This document shows, piece by piece, positions 46,192 to 55,493 of a DNA stretch of 64,000 bases. The translations under genes were made by a program, and so were the position numbers. A model generated the notes under the pieces. The model made no database searches, had not been told where the DNA came from, and worked only from the letters and a program-made list of their open reading frames with translations. The number at the start of each line of letters is the position of its first letter. The first letter of the stretch is position 1. Source of the DNA: Wohlfahrtiimonas chitiniclastica DSM 18708 (lineage in GTDB: Bacteria; Pseudomonadota; Gammaproteobacteria; Cardiobacteriales; Wohlfahrtiimonadaceae); NCBI RefSeq assembly GCF_000375345.1, contig NZ_AQXD01000003.1, positions 1 to 64,000 on the forward strand. The letters are read 5' to 3'.

Positions 46192-46877
46192 GCAAACTCC
46201 TCAATCTCTGCTTCTGTTAATACTCGGTAATCCCCTTCAGCGAGATCGCCAAGGGTGATGGCACCAATTTGTAAACGGTGCAAATCAATCACTTCATTGT
46301 CCACAGCTTTGAGCATGCGTTTGACTTGATGGAATTTGCCTTCACAAATGGACAGCTCAATTTCATTGTCTGCTAAACGCACCACTGTCGCGGGCAATGT
46401 GGTTTCACCATTGCCAAGGGTGACGCCTTTTTCTAAGGCAGCAATGGCCTCATCTGACAATGGCATTTGTGTCATCACGCGATAACGCTTAAAGCAGGCT
46501 TGGCTTGGGTGCGCGACTCTGTGCGACCATTGACCATTATTCGTGATGAGCACTAAGCCCGTGGTGTCCACATCTAAGCGCCCTGCGCAATGCATCTCCA
46601 CATGGCTAAAATCTTCTAACAATTGATAAATGGGAATGCCGCCATCATGAATGTGGCTAGACACATAACCCTTCGGTTTATTGAGCATCCAATAGTAGAA
46701 TTCTTGGTAAACAAGTGGCTCTTGGCCATAAAAAACTCGATCCACAGCAAGATCGAGTTGATGTTTTGCTTGTTTGACCATTTCCCCATTGACGCTCACT
46801 TGTTTGCTTTTAAGAATGCTTCTGGCCGTTTGACGAGAAACCCCTAAAGTCTTTTGTAGGAATTGATCTAAACGCAT
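46188..46877 (-). CDS. rsuA: 16S rRNA pseudouridine(516) synthase
   Basis: RsuA isomerises U516 of 16S rRNA. The 229-residue product has an N-terminal S4 domain (1-60, RLDQFLQKTLGVSR) and the catalytic domain with Asp102 in GRLDVDTTG (99-107), then NGQWSHRVAHP and EGKFHQVKRML. The match to E. coli RsuA runs the full length. It starts three bases after ridA ends and overlaps the rsmC-like gene. Confidence 0.93.
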   Translation of the reverse strand: MRLDQFLQKTLGVSRQTARSILKSKQVSVNGEMVKQAKHQLDLAVDRVFYGQEPLVYQEFYYWMLNKPKGYVSSHIHDGGIPIYQLLEDFSHVEMHCAGRLDVDTTGLVLITNNGQWSHRVAHPSQACFKRYRVMTQMPLSDEAIAALEKGVTLGNGETTLPATVVRLADNEIELSICEGKFHQVKRMLKAVDNEVIDLHRLQIGAITLGDLAEGDYRVLTEAEIEEFA

Positions 46878-46880
46878 AAA

Positions 46881-47261
46881 TTATGGGACATACGCAATCA
46901 GTTCAACTTCGCACAATACATCTTTTGGCAAACGCGCCACTTCGAAGCATGAACGTGCAGGCAAGCTTTCACCTAAATAATGAGCATAGATTTCGTTAAA
47001 TGCTGCGAAATCTTCCATATTGTCTAAATAGCAGGTGGCTTTGATCACTGTATCAAAGCTTGCGCCAGCTTCTTCAAGCACGGCACGTAAATTTTCAAAT
47101 ACGCGCTGGGCTTGAGTTTTCACATCATTGCCCACAACAGCGCCGCTGTCTGGATCTAATGGGATTTGACCCGATGTGAACAATAAATCTTTAAACACTT
47201 GTGCTTGTGAATAAGGGCCAACGGCTTTTGGCGCTTTTGGTGAATCAATCACTTTTTTCAT
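46881..47261 (-). CDS. ridA: RidA-family 2-iminobutanoate/2-iminopropanoate deaminase
   Basis: RidA hydrolyses reactive imines made by PLP enzymes such as threonine dehydratase. From ATG 47261 the product has 126 residues with GPYSQA, the substrate-binding Arg103 in ARSCFEVARLPKD, and the final CEVELIA. GGAG lies six bases before this ATG; earlier in-frame ATGs at 47264 and 47273 are possible but the latter contains the ribosome binding site itself. Its role next to rRNA enzymes is not obvious. Confidence 0.9.
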   Translation of the reverse strand: MKKVIDSPKAPKAVGPYSQAQVFKDLLFTSGQIPLDPDSGAVVGNDVKTQAQRVFENLRAVLEEAGASFDTVIKATCYLDNMEDFAAFNEIYAHYLGESLPARSCFEVARLPKDVLCEVELIAYVP

Positions 47262-47300
47262 CATAGTCTCCATATCATTAACTTAAACAAGACCGCATCA

Positions 47301-49055
47301 TTAATCCGTGGTGACACGCAATAACTCATCGATGCTGGTCACCCCTTCTACTACTTTTTTGATGGCAGATTGACGAATGCTATCCACCCCTTCTAAACGA
47401 GCCTGTTCTGCAATATCAACGGCACTCGCTTTGTCTAAAATCATGCGCTCCATGGTATCAGAAATGGGCATCACTTCATAAATACCGACGCGACCTTTAT
47501 AGCCTTTGTTACACATCTCACAGCCCACAGGACCATAAATTTGTCCCGCAGCTTGCATCGCAGAAAAGCCTAAGCTTTCCAACACTTTTGACTCAATGCG
47601 CACCGGCTCCTTACAGTAAGAACATAAACGGCGGGCTAAGCGCTGCGCGATGATCAAATGCACAGTTGAGGCAATATTGAAAGTTTCCACGCCCATGTTG
47701 ATCAAACGGGTGAGGGTTTCAGGCGCTGAGTTCGTATGCAAGGTTGATAACACCAAGTGACCCGTTTGCGCCGCTTTAATGGCAATGTCCGCCGTTTCTA
47801 AGTCACGAATCTCACCCACCATGATGATGTCCGGATCTTGACGCAGGAAGGATTTCAATGCCGCCGCAAAGTTCAGCCCCACTTTTGGATTCACTGGCAC
47901 CTGATTGATGCCCTCTAAGTTGATCTCAACAGGATCTTCTGCAGTGGAAATATTGGTGGTCGGCTGATTGAGAATGCCTAAACAGGTGTAAAGCGTCACC
48001 GTTTTACCAGAACCTGTGGGCCCTGTGACCAAAATCATCCCTTGTGGCTTTTGAATGGCTTCTAGAATGTTTTTCTTTTGAATGTCACTGAAACCCAAAA
48101 TCTCAATGTTAAGGTTCGCAGCCGAGCTGTCTAAAATACGCATAACAATCTTCTCGCCCCAAAGGGTCGGACAGATGCTCACACGAAAGTCAATGATGCG
48201 GCCTTTCAAATCCACTTTAATGCGACCATCTTGTGGCACGCGTTTTTCAGTGATGTCTAATTGGGACATGACTTTAATACGCGCCGCAATTTGATCTCTA
48301 AAGCTATCTGGCGGTGTATACACCTCTTGCAAGACGCCATCAATGCGAAAGCGCACGCGATAACTGTGTTCATACGGTTCAAAGTGCAAATCCGATACGC
48401 CGCGCGTAATGGCATCGGCCAATACGCCGTTAATGAAGCGCACGATCGGCGAATTGTCTTTATCACTCATTAAGTTATAAGTGACCGATGCATCCGGATC
48501 TGTGGTTTCTTCTTTCTTTTGCGTCTCCATTTGGGTGAAGATGCTTTGCAACTTCTCACGGTTCACGCCGCCATACGATTCAAAGTGTGCCACCAATTGC
48601 ATGGGCGCCACTAAAATGGGCTCAATGATGGCGCGTGACTTAAAGCGCAATGTTTCAAGCATGCGGCTATCCGTCGGATCCGCCACCGCCACATAAAGCG
48701 TGCCATTTTTCATACGAAGTGGAAACACAAGGTTTTTTTCCATCTCTTCTGTGGACAACAGCTCAGGCGGTTTTGTGCGTAGATCAAACGCTCTAAAGTC
48801 AAAACGCGGCAAGTTTGACAAACTTTGCGTCACTTCAAACAGCGCTTGCGGCGCAATGTTCAAGGTGATCAATGCTCGCATTAAGGAGCATTTATCGGCC
48901 TGCATGATGGTATCGGCTCGGTCTAAGTGCGCTTCGGTCACCAATCCTTTTTCCATCAATGCCTTCACAAGGCCATTGTGCATCAATCGCATCAATGAAG
49001 GACTCTTCGGTTGCGCTGCATCATTCGTATTATTTTGCGTTGGATTTATAGCCAC
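47301..49055 (-). CDS. pilB: Type IV pilus assembly ATPase PilB
   Basis: PilB powers pilus extension at the cytoplasmic face of PilC. The 584-residue product has an N-terminal MshEN/T2SSE-N domain (about 25-165), the Walker A GPTGSGKT (345-352), the Asp box and GEIRDLETADIA (Walker B and His boxes), and a tetracysteine zinc site (RLCSYCKEP and CEMCNKGY). It is 14 kb from pilC-pilD. The next genes, ridA, rsuA and the rsmC-like gene, follow on the same strand. Confidence 0.95.
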   Translation of the reverse strand: MAINPTQNNTNDAAQPKSPSLMRLMHNGLVKALMEKGLVTEAHLDRADTIMQADKCSLMRALITLNIAPQALFEVTQSLSNLPRFDFRAFDLRTKPPELLSTEEMEKNLVFPLRMKNGTLYVAVADPTDSRMLETLRFKSRAIIEPILVAPMQLVAHFESYGGVNREKLQSIFTQMETQKKEETTDPDASVTYNLMSDKDNSPIVRFINGVLADAITRGVSDLHFEPYEHSYRVRFRIDGVLQEVYTPPDSFRDQIAARIKVMSQLDITEKRVPQDGRIKVDLKGRIIDFRVSICPTLWGEKIVMRILDSSAANLNIEILGFSDIQKKNILEAIQKPQGMILVTGPTGSGKTVTLYTCLGILNQPTTNISTAEDPVEINLEGINQVPVNPKVGLNFAAALKSFLRQDPDIIMVGEIRDLETADIAIKAAQTGHLVLSTLHTNSAPETLTRLINMGVETFNIASTVHLIIAQRLARRLCSYCKEPVRIESKVLESLGFSAMQAAGQIYGPVGCEMCNKGYKGRVGIYEVMPISDTMERMILDKASAVDIAEQARLEGVDSIRQSAIKKVVEGVTSIDELLRVTTD

Positions 49056-49161
49056 ACCAGATTCTCACTTTTAAAGGTCAATCGATTCATGGGTTTGATT
49101 ATAGCGAATTATTGCCACCTTAGAAATAGAGATGCACTCTTTCTTCTAGGGGCGTTGGGTG

Positions 49162-49167
49162 TATAAT
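49162..49167 (+). promoter_or_regulatory. Candidate -10 element for phoH-ybeY
   Basis: A perfect TATAAT 27 bases before the phoH start in the 138-base divergent gap with pilB. No good -35 is visible at the right distance. Confidence 0.4.
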
Positions 49168-49193
49168 GGTTTCCTTTTGGATATGGTAGATGA

Positions 49194-50156
49194 ATGATTG
49201 AGCTGACTTTTCCAGACAACAATGAACGCCTCGCAAATCTCTGTGGCAATTTAAATGCCCATTTACATTTAGTGGAGAGACATTTTGCTGTGGAGATTGC
49301 CAATCGTGGCACTCAATTTAAAATCATTGGGGAAGAAAAAGCCGAAGCTGCGGCAAAATTGGTTTTAGAACACCTTTATGATGCCACAGCGGAAGAAATT
49401 TTAGATGAAGACGTGGTGCGTTTAACCCTTCATGGCGCGAACTTTGATGTTGCCTCTGCCATCAATACGGCACACACTCAGCGCAAAGAGGTGGTCTTAA
49501 AAAATAAGCGTGGCATGATCCGCGGGCGCAGCCTCAATCAACAACAATATCTCAATGAAATTTCAGAAAATGCCATCAACTTTGGCATTGGCCCTGCCGG
49601 TACCGGTAAAACATTTTTAGCGGTGGCCTCGGCCGTGGATGCCTTAGAGCGCCAAACCATTCGCCGCATCATTTTAGTGCGCCCTGCGGTTGAAGCCGGC
49701 GAGCGTTTAGGCTTTTTACCGGGTGATTTGACACAAAAAGTCGATCCATATTTGCGCCCTTTATATGATGCATTGTATGAAATGCTTGGTTTTGAAACGG
49801 TGCTCAAACTCATCGAGCGCAACGTGATCGAGATTGCCCCCCTTGCTTTTATGCGTGGTCGCACTTTAAACGATGCCTTCATTATTTTAGATGAAGCGCA
49901 AAACACAACCGTTGAACAGATGAAAATGTTCCTCACCCGTTTAGGGTTTAACTCAACAGCGGTGATCACAGGCGACATTTCCCAAATTGACTTACCTAAA
50001 CATGTCAAATCAGGGCTTAAAAATGCCATGCATGTGCTTGAGGGCGTCGAAGGCATCTCCATGACGTTCTTTGATTCAAAAGACGTAGTGCGCCATCCGC
50101 TTGTGGCCAAAATCATCAATGCCTATCAAAAGGCTGAGGACAACAGTCATGAGTGA
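49194..50156 (+). CDS. ybeZ: PhoH-like ATPase (YbeZ)
   Basis: A PhoH-family P-loop protein of 320 residues, with an N-terminal KH-like segment (about 1-75) and the ATPase domain: GPAGTGKT (133-140), RPAVEAGERLGFLPGD and FIILDEAQNTT. YbeZ works with YbeY in ribosome quality control and 16S maturation in E. coli, though its exact task is not known. The two genes overlap by eight bases. miaB and corC, neighbours in E. coli, are absent. Confidence 0.93.
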   Translation: MIELTFPDNNERLANLCGNLNAHLHLVERHFAVEIANRGTQFKIIGEEKAEAAAKLVLEHLYDATAEEILDEDVVRLTLHGANFDVASAINTAHTQRKEVVLKNKRGMIRGRSLNQQQYLNEISENAINFGIGPAGTGKTFLAVASAVDALERQTIRRIILVRPAVEAGERLGFLPGDLTQKVDPYLRPLYDALYEMLGFETVLKLIERNVIEIAPLAFMRGRTLNDAFIILDEAQNTTVEQMKMFLTRLGFNSTAVITGDISQIDLPKHVKSGLKNAMHVLEGVEGISMTFFDSKDVVRHPLVAKIINAYQKAEDNSHE

Positions 50157-50616
50157 TTTAGTGTTAGATGTACAAAATGCATCCACCCATCCAAGCATCC
50201 CAACGGATGATCAATTGGCTGTTTGGGTCAATAATGCCCTGTCCTTCATCGCCATTGATGAGCCAACTGTAGAGCTCACCATTCGTTTTGCAGATGATGA
50301 GGAGATTCAAGCCCTCAACCACACCTATCGCGCCAAAGATAAGCCCACCAATGTACTCTCTTTTCCTTCAACATGTAATCTGCCAGAGAGTGATGTCTAT
50401 TTTCTTGGGGATTTAATCATCTGTTTGAGCGTGGTGGAAGCGGAAGCCATTGAGCAAGAAAAAACCTTCGACCATCACTTAGCCCACATGGTGACACATG
50501 GTGTCTTGCACCTTTTAGGCTATGATCACATCATCGATGAAGAGGCCGAAGAGATGGAAAGTTTGGAAATTGAGATTTTAGAGGCGTTATCCATCAAAAA
50601 TCCTTACGAAATTTGA
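50149..50616 (+). CDS. ybeY: Endoribonuclease YbeY
   Basis: YbeY is a zinc endoribonuclease for 16S 3'-end maturation and 70S quality control. From ATG 50149 the product has 155 residues with the zinc triad His117, His121 and His127 (HGVLHLLGYDH) and the conserved arginine in RAKDKPTNVLSFP. The open frame begins 48 bases earlier but that part lies wholly inside phoH; the 8-base overlap start is the usual one. Confidence 0.94.
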   Translation: MSDLVLDVQNASTHPSIPTDDQLAVWVNNALSFIAIDEPTVELTIRFADDEEIQALNHTYRAKDKPTNVLSFPSTCNLPESDVYFLGDLIICLSVVEAEAIEQEKTFDHHLAHMVTHGVLHLLGYDHIIDEEAEEMESLEIEILEALSIKNPYEI

Positions 50617-50617
50617 G

Positions 50618-50640
50618 TATAATGTCACCTCCTAGGAGGT
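50618..50640 (+). promoter_or_regulatory. putP promoter -10 and 14-bp palindrome containing the Shine-Dalgarno
   Basis: A perfect -10 TATAAT (50618-50623) is followed four bases later by ACCTCCTAGGAGGT (50627-50640), a perfect palindrome. Its right half AGGAGGT is an ideal ribosome binding site four bases before the putP ATG. Initiation from this -10 would fall at about 50630, inside the palindrome. No good -35 is visible. Confidence 0.6.
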
Positions 50641-50644
50641 AGAC

Positions 50645-52207
50645 ATGTCATTTAACCCATTAACCATTACATTTTTCTTATACATATTTGCGATGATCGC
50701 CATTGGCTTCATCGCTTATCGCGCCACGCAAAATTTATCCGATTATATTTTAGGGGGTCGCAGCCTCGGCAGTGTGGTCACGGCATTATCTGCCGGCGCC
50801 TCTGACATGAGCGGCTGGCTCTTAATGGGCTTACCCGGTGCGATTTATTTAGCAGGCTTATCAGAATCATGGATCGCCATCGGCTTAACCCTCGGTGCGT
50901 ATTTAAACTGGCTATTTGTGGCAGGACGCCTTCGCGTCTTTACTGAATTCAATAACAATGCCTTAACATTGCCAGACTATTTTCATAGCCGTTTTGAAGA
51001 TGACAAGCGCTTATTGAAAATTTTTGCTGCCCTCATCATTCTATTCTTCTTTTTGATCTACTGTGCTTCTGGCATTGTGGCGGGTGCGCGCTTATTCCAA
51101 AGCACCTTTAACATGAATTATGATACGGCTCTTTGGGTGGGCGCTTTGGCAACCATTTTATATGTATTCATTGGGGGCTTTTTAGCCGTCAGTTGGACAG
51201 ACACCATTCAAGCGACTTTGATGATCTTTGCCTTGCTTTTATTGCCCACCATGGTGATCCTCTCCTTGTCTGACCTTCCGCAAACGATGGAGATCGTATT
51301 AAAAGAAAATCCTAACTTCATGAACATCTTCCACAACATGACCACCATCGGCATCATCTCCCTTTTAGCATGGGGATTGGGTTATTTTGGTCAGCCACAC
51401 ATTTTGGTGCGCTTTATGGCGGCTGAATCTGTGAACACCATTCCAAAAGCCCGCCGCATCTCCATCACCTGGATGGCCTTGTGTCTATTTGGCGCCATCT
51501 GCATTGGCTTTTTTGGCCGCGCATACTTCACGCAAAATGCAGCCATTGCTGGCATCGTCAATGGTGATTCTGAAAAAGTCTTTATGGAATTGGCCAAATA
51601 CCTACTCAATCCTTGGGTGGCAGGCATTGTGTTATCCGGTGTATTGGCAGCAGTGATGAGTACGTTGAGCTGTCAGCTCCTTGTATCATCAAGCGCCTTA
51701 ACTGAAGATTTATACAAAGGATTCTTTAGACGCAATGCCTCAGATAGAGAGCTTGTGTGGGTCGGTCGCTTTATGGTGTTCATGATTGCAGCGATCGCCA
51801 TCTTCATTGCCAAAGATCCAAACAGTAAAGTCTTATCCTTAGTTTCCTACGCTTGGGCAGGCTTTGGGGCAGCATTTGGTCCTGTGGTGATTTTATCCCT
51901 CTTATGGAAAGGCATGACGCGTAATGGTGCTTTAGCGGGCATGATCGTGGGTGCATTGTCGGTGATTGTGTATAAAAACATCGTCCCGATTTACATCTCT
52001 ATCACTTATGGCGGCTTAACAGATGATCAATACCAAAACATCAGCCAAGGCCTATTTGACAGCGTGCCGATTTTATCATTGTATGAAATCATCCCAGGCT
52101 TCATTTTAGCCACGATCGCCATTGTGGTGTTCAGCAAAATCGGTCAACCTGCATCAAAGTCTATGCAGCAGCGCTTTGATGATGCCACAAAAGCTTACTT
52201 ACAATAA
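50645..52207 (+). CDS. putP: Sodium/proline symporter
   Basis: PutP takes up proline with Na+. The 520-residue SSS-family product has about 13 membrane helices and conserved PutP blocks: GGRSLGSVVTALSAGASDMSGWL in helix II, AVSWTDTIQA, and VLAAVMSTLSCQLLVSSSALTEDL in the helix VIII-IX sodium-site region. No putA lies beside it. The leader has an unusual palindrome over the ribosome binding site. An intrinsic terminator follows. Confidence 0.93.
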   Translation: MSFNPLTITFFLYIFAMIAIGFIAYRATQNLSDYILGGRSLGSVVTALSAGASDMSGWLLMGLPGAIYLAGLSESWIAIGLTLGAYLNWLFVAGRLRVFTEFNNNALTLPDYFHSRFEDDKRLLKIFAALIILFFFLIYCASGIVAGARLFQSTFNMNYDTALWVGALATILYVFIGGFLAVSWTDTIQATLMIFALLLLPTMVILSLSDLPQTMEIVLKENPNFMNIFHNMTTIGIISLLAWGLGYFGQPHILVRFMAAESVNTIPKARRISITWMALCLFGAICIGFFGRAYFTQNAAIAGIVNGDSEKVFMELAKYLLNPWVAGIVLSGVLAAVMSTLSCQLLVSSSALTEDLYKGFFRRNASDRELVWVGRFMVFMIAAIAIFIAKDPNSKVLSLVSYAWAGFGAAFGPVVILSLLWKGMTRNGALAGMIVGALSVIVYKNIVPIYISITYGGLTDDQYQNISQGLFDSVPILSLYEIIPGFILATIAIVVFSKIGQPASKSMQQRFDDATKAYLQ

Positions 52208-52215
52208 TCCTTGAT

Positions 52216-52240
52216 TTGCCCCTTCATTGGGGCAATTTTT
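52216..52240 (+). terminator. Terminator of putP
   Basis: TTGCCCC (52216-52222) pairs with GGGGCAA (52229-52235) over a six-base loop and five Ts follow directly (52236-52240). It separates putP from the glycosyltransferase gene, though a promoter for the latter is not obvious. Confidence 0.85.
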
Positions 52241-52255
52241 TAATGGAGATTTTTT

Positions 52256-53263
52256 ATGAAAAGTGTTGGCATCATTGTTGTATTTTACAATCTCTCTGAT
52301 TATGTCACATCTTGCTTAACGGCAATCGCTGAGCAAAGTCATGCAGATTTTACCTGCTACTGCATTGATGATTGTTCCACCGATGACACATTTGTAAAGC
52401 TCACGGCCTTTAGCGAAAAAGATCCACGCTTTGTGGCCATACAAAATGAGCGCAATTATGGCTCACCGTGCCATTCGCGCAATGTGGGTCTAGAAAAAAT
52501 ACAACAGTGCGATTACTTCATGATTCTCGATGGCGATGATTTGCTGCATCCTGAGGCTTTACAAGTGAGCTTATCCGTCATTGAATCCTCTGACACCCTC
52601 GATTGCGTGGCGTTTGATAAGGTTTTATTCAGTGATGAGGATCACATTCAGCCCGTTGCGATTCCTTCGCCTTTGCCTGTGACGGTTTATTCCGATGGCT
52701 TTGTGCGCTTTTTAGATAAAGATGCCCATTCGCCGCAAGCAAATGTTTGGAATAAACTCTACCGAACCGAGCGCTATCGTCATGAGCGCTTTTGTGAAGA
52801 GATCTTCTATGAAGATGATGTGCTCTACACACTGCAAATCCTCGCAAACACGCGCGATTATGCCTTCATTGATTTGCCGCTCTATTTTTATCGCAGACAC
52901 CCAAGCAGTGTGACGTCAAGTTTAAAACACCAACGTTATCTCAATGATGCCACGCGCCGCCTGCAATATACGTATGATTACTTTTTTAAAGCGCCGCGCA
53001 TTTCTCAAGCAATGGCTGCACGCCTTAAACAACAGATGGCAGAGGATGCGTATCGTATGCTTGTGAGCAAGATCATCCGTAAAACTAAAGAACCTGAACT
53101 CAAAGCCGTGCTTTTCCCGATTGCTCAAGCAAACTTTACCCACTTAATCACAGAACAAATGATCGATTTACAGGATTTATCCTTCATCAAACGCATCATT
53201 GCCAAGCGCTTTTTAAACAACCACATCAAATCCGCTTGGCTGCTTGCAAAAATTTTTGGCTGA
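52256..53263 (+). CDS. Family 2 glycosyltransferase
   Basis: A GT-A fold glycosyltransferase of 335 residues. The N-terminal VGIIVVFYNLSDYVTSCLTA starts the nucleotide-binding fold; DDCSTDD (38-44) and DGDD (92-95, the DxD metal site) follow, and an FYEDDVLY acidic motif lies near 185. The C-terminal third is helical and basic. Such enzymes build LPS core, O-antigen or capsule. It is a single gene close to the putP terminator; the LPS ligase gene downstream on the other strand gives weak support for a surface-glycan role. Sugar donor and acceptor are unknown. Confidence 0.85.
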   Translation: MKSVGIIVVFYNLSDYVTSCLTAIAEQSHADFTCYCIDDCSTDDTFVKLTAFSEKDPRFVAIQNERNYGSPCHSRNVGLEKIQQCDYFMILDGDDLLHPEALQVSLSVIESSDTLDCVAFDKVLFSDEDHIQPVAIPSPLPVTVYSDGFVRFLDKDAHSPQANVWNKLYRTERYRHERFCEEIFYEDDVLYTLQILANTRDYAFIDLPLYFYRRHPSSVTSSLKHQRYLNDATRRLQYTYDYFFKAPRISQAMAARLKQQMAEDAYRMLVSKIIRKTKEPELKAVLFPIAQANFTHLITEQMIDLQDLSFIKRIIAKRFLNNHIKSAWLLAKIFG

Positions 53264-53269
53264 TGCATA

Positions 53270-53299
53270 AAAAAACCGTTGAATCATCAACGGTTTTTT
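53270..53299. terminator. Bidirectional terminator between the glycosyltransferase and htpX
   Basis: A 13-bp stem (53270-53282 with 53287-53299, loop ATCA) with A and T runs in both arms, so it can end the two converging genes. Confidence 0.88.
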
Positions 53300-53314
53300 A
53301 TTCAATTCACTTCA

Positions 53315-54199
53315 TTAACGCTGCTGTAAACGCAAAGCGTCAATGCGCTCTTCTAATGGTGGATGCGTACTGAATAAGTTCGCAACTTTACCAGAGATGC
53401 CAAATGCAGCCATATTGCCCGGCAAATCTTCGTTCGCATGACCGCGCTGTAAGGCTTGCAATGCACCAATCATTTTATCGCGCCCTGCTAAACGTGCGCC
53501 GCCTTCATCGGCTTTAAACTCACGCTTACGGCTGAACCACGCCACAATGATGCTCGCTAAGAAGCCAAAAATGATCTGCAATACAAAAGAGACAATGAAG
53601 AATGTGCCGCTGTTTTCAACTGGTGCTTCATCATCATTATTCCCTTGTAAGGCTGATGTGATGATGTTCGCCACAATGCGTGATAAGAAGATCACAAAGG
53701 TATTCACCACGCCTTGGATTAAAGTCAATGTCACCATGTCACCATTGGCAACGTGGGCAACTTCATGACCGAGCACCGCTTCGATTTCATCTCGATTCAT
53801 TGTGTGCAATAAACCTGTGCTGACAGCAACAAGGGCTGCATTTTTATTCGCACCCGTTGCAAAGGCATTCGGATCAGCTGATTCAAAAATACCCACATCC
53901 GGCAAACCAATGCCCGCTGCTTTTGCTTGGCGATGCACTGTGTCCACAAGCCATGCTTCCATTTGGTTAGAAGGTTCCGTAATAATGTGCACACCCATGC
54001 CATGGATGGCCATTTTTTTTGACATCAACAAAGAGATGATGGAACCTGTAAAACCCACCACCGCTGCGGCAAGCAACATTGGCAATAAACCTTGACCACC
54101 GTTTAACGCACCGCTCAAACCCGTAACAGATAAAATCACTGTGATGACTGCAATCACCGCAACGTTCGTCACTGTCCATAATAAAATACGTTTAAACAT
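53315..54199 (-). CDS. htpX: Protease HtpX
   Basis: HtpX is an inner-membrane zinc metalloprotease (M48B) in quality control of membrane proteins. The 294-residue product has two N-terminal helices, HEVAH at 145-149 with the third ligand Glu in FKADEGGARLAG near 220, and two further hydrophobic segments (about 155-175 and 190-215). It is a single gene, with its own terminator. Heat-shock or CpxR control seen in E. coli could not be tested from sequence. Confidence 0.94.
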   Translation of the reverse strand: MFKRILLWTVTNVAVIAVITVILSVTGLSGALNGGQGLLPMLLAAAVVGFTGSIISLLMSKKMAIHGMGVHIITEPSNQMEAWLVDTVHRQAKAAGIGLPDVGIFESADPNAFATGANKNAALVAVSTGLLHTMNRDEIEAVLGHEVAHVANGDMVTLTLIQGVVNTFVIFLSRIVANIITSALQGNNDDEAPVENSGTFFIVSFVLQIIFGFLASIIVAWFSRKREFKADEGGARLAGRDKMIGALQALQRGHANEDLPGNMAAFGISGKVANLFSTHPPLEERIDALRLQQR

Positions 54200-54239
54200 A
54201 CAATTCCCTCTTAAAAACTCAATCGATTCATTAATGCCA

Positions 54240-55493
54240 TCAGTTTAGTCTATTTTCAAGTGCCTCGTCAGCCTTACGGCGTAAAAATCTTTCGCGTAAG
54301 CCCAAGATCAAAGGCACCCAAATCAATACTGCCCAAAAGCTGCCATAAAATGCCACATGGGTATTGATCGGCATCATGGCGATGAACGCCACCGCCAACC
54401 ATACTGAAAAATAGGGGGCAGACAACAACAGCCACAATACACTCAGCACCACAACGAGGTAACAGATAAAGCCCAAAGTACCCGTTTCTGACAATACTTC
54501 TAAACCATGAAAATGCGGGAAAAACGCCTCATCATGCGCGCCTTTTAGCTCTTGGGGCTGCTCTGTAAAGGTTTGATGAAAGCTGCCTGTGCCTGCGCCA
54601 ATCACAGGATATTCTTGATAATGTTTCCAAGCAAATTCCCACAACACTAAGCGTGCCGAAGATAGTTTATCAAACCATTCATAACTGCCAAATTCCACAG
54701 TGGCTGCACCATTTGGATTCACCAAGCGATTTTTCACCATCGGAATTTGTGTGATGCCCCCTGCAACAACGACACACAATCCCAATGCCACAATGACACG
54801 CTTCCAAGAGATCTTTTGATGAATCAACAACCACAACAGCAATAATCCACCGCTGACCAATAAAGAGACCCAACCTGCGCGCGCACCGGCCACAAAAATG
54901 GCGATCAAAGCACAGGCTGTAATGACTAACCATGCAAAGCGTCCGCGCTCTTTAGCCACAAAGCTCTGATAAGTTTGATAGAAGATGATGGGCGTTAATG
55001 TGCCGAGCACATAGCCTAAATGGTAAAACTGAAAGAGCCCCATAATGCGTTCGCGATCACGACTCGCGCCCGTTAAATGATAACCGGTGAGCCATTCAAT
55101 CACAGCATCCACAGAGATCAAGGCAATGAAGCCCAACACGGCCCAGCGAATTTTCTCCACAGAACTTTGTGTTAAGACAATCGCCAACCCGCCAATGAAG
55201 AAAAAGCGGCTGATATTGAGCACAGTGCGCCAACTATCTTTCGGGGTTAAACTACCAATGGCAGAAATCACCACCGGCACAAACAGCAGTAAAAACAGCC
55301 ATAAAAATTGGGATGATTTTAAGTAATTGATCACTTCACAGCGATGGCGAATCAATACATAAATGCCCCATAAGGCCGTGGCGATCACAACGCCATTAAA
55401 AATCCCCATCTTGGCAATGTATAGCCAAAACATGGCGGAGAAGAAAAAAATGGCCACCTTTTGTGGTAAGCCGCACGATTTCTCTAATGTCAT
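54240..55493 (-). CDS. O-antigen ligase / polymerase family membrane protein (WaaL-like)
   Basis: A 417-residue polytopic protein of the Wzy_C (O-antigen ligase) superfamily. About 11-12 hydrophobic segments flank a large periplasmic loop (about 230-320) with the conserved region RLVLWEFAWKHYQEYPVIGAGTGSFHQ and a histidine-rich HDEAFFPHFHG. That loop and its His place it near WaaL, which moves O-antigen from its lipid carrier to lipid A-core. Wzy polymerases cannot be ruled out. Its start overlaps the ELM1-like gene by four bases. Confidence 0.83.
   Translation of the reverse strand: MTLEKSCGLPQKVAIFFFSAMFWLYIAKMGIFNGVVIATALWGIYVLIRHRCEVINYLKSSQFLWLFLLLFVPVVISAIGSLTPKDSWRTVLNISRFFFIGGLAIVLTQSSVEKIRWAVLGFIALISVDAVIEWLTGYHLTGASRDRERIMGLFQFYHLGYVLGTLTPIIFYQTYQSFVAKERGRFAWLVITACALIAIFVAGARAGWVSLLVSGGLLLLWLLIHQKISWKRVIVALGLCVVVAGGITQIPMVKNRLVNPNGAATVEFGSYEWFDKLSSARLVLWEFAWKHYQEYPVIGAGTGSFHQTFTEQPQELKGAHDEAFFPHFHGLEVLSETGTLGFICYLVVVLSVLWLLLSAPYFSVWLAVAFIAMMPINTHVAFYGSFWAVLIWVPLILGLRERFLRRKADEALENRLN

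Noticed and set aside
49538-50119. 193-codon minus-strand frame opposite phoH
   Set aside because: The longest antisense frame, but Ser/Lys/Arg-rich low-quality sequence within a conserved ATPase gene; judged a shadow.
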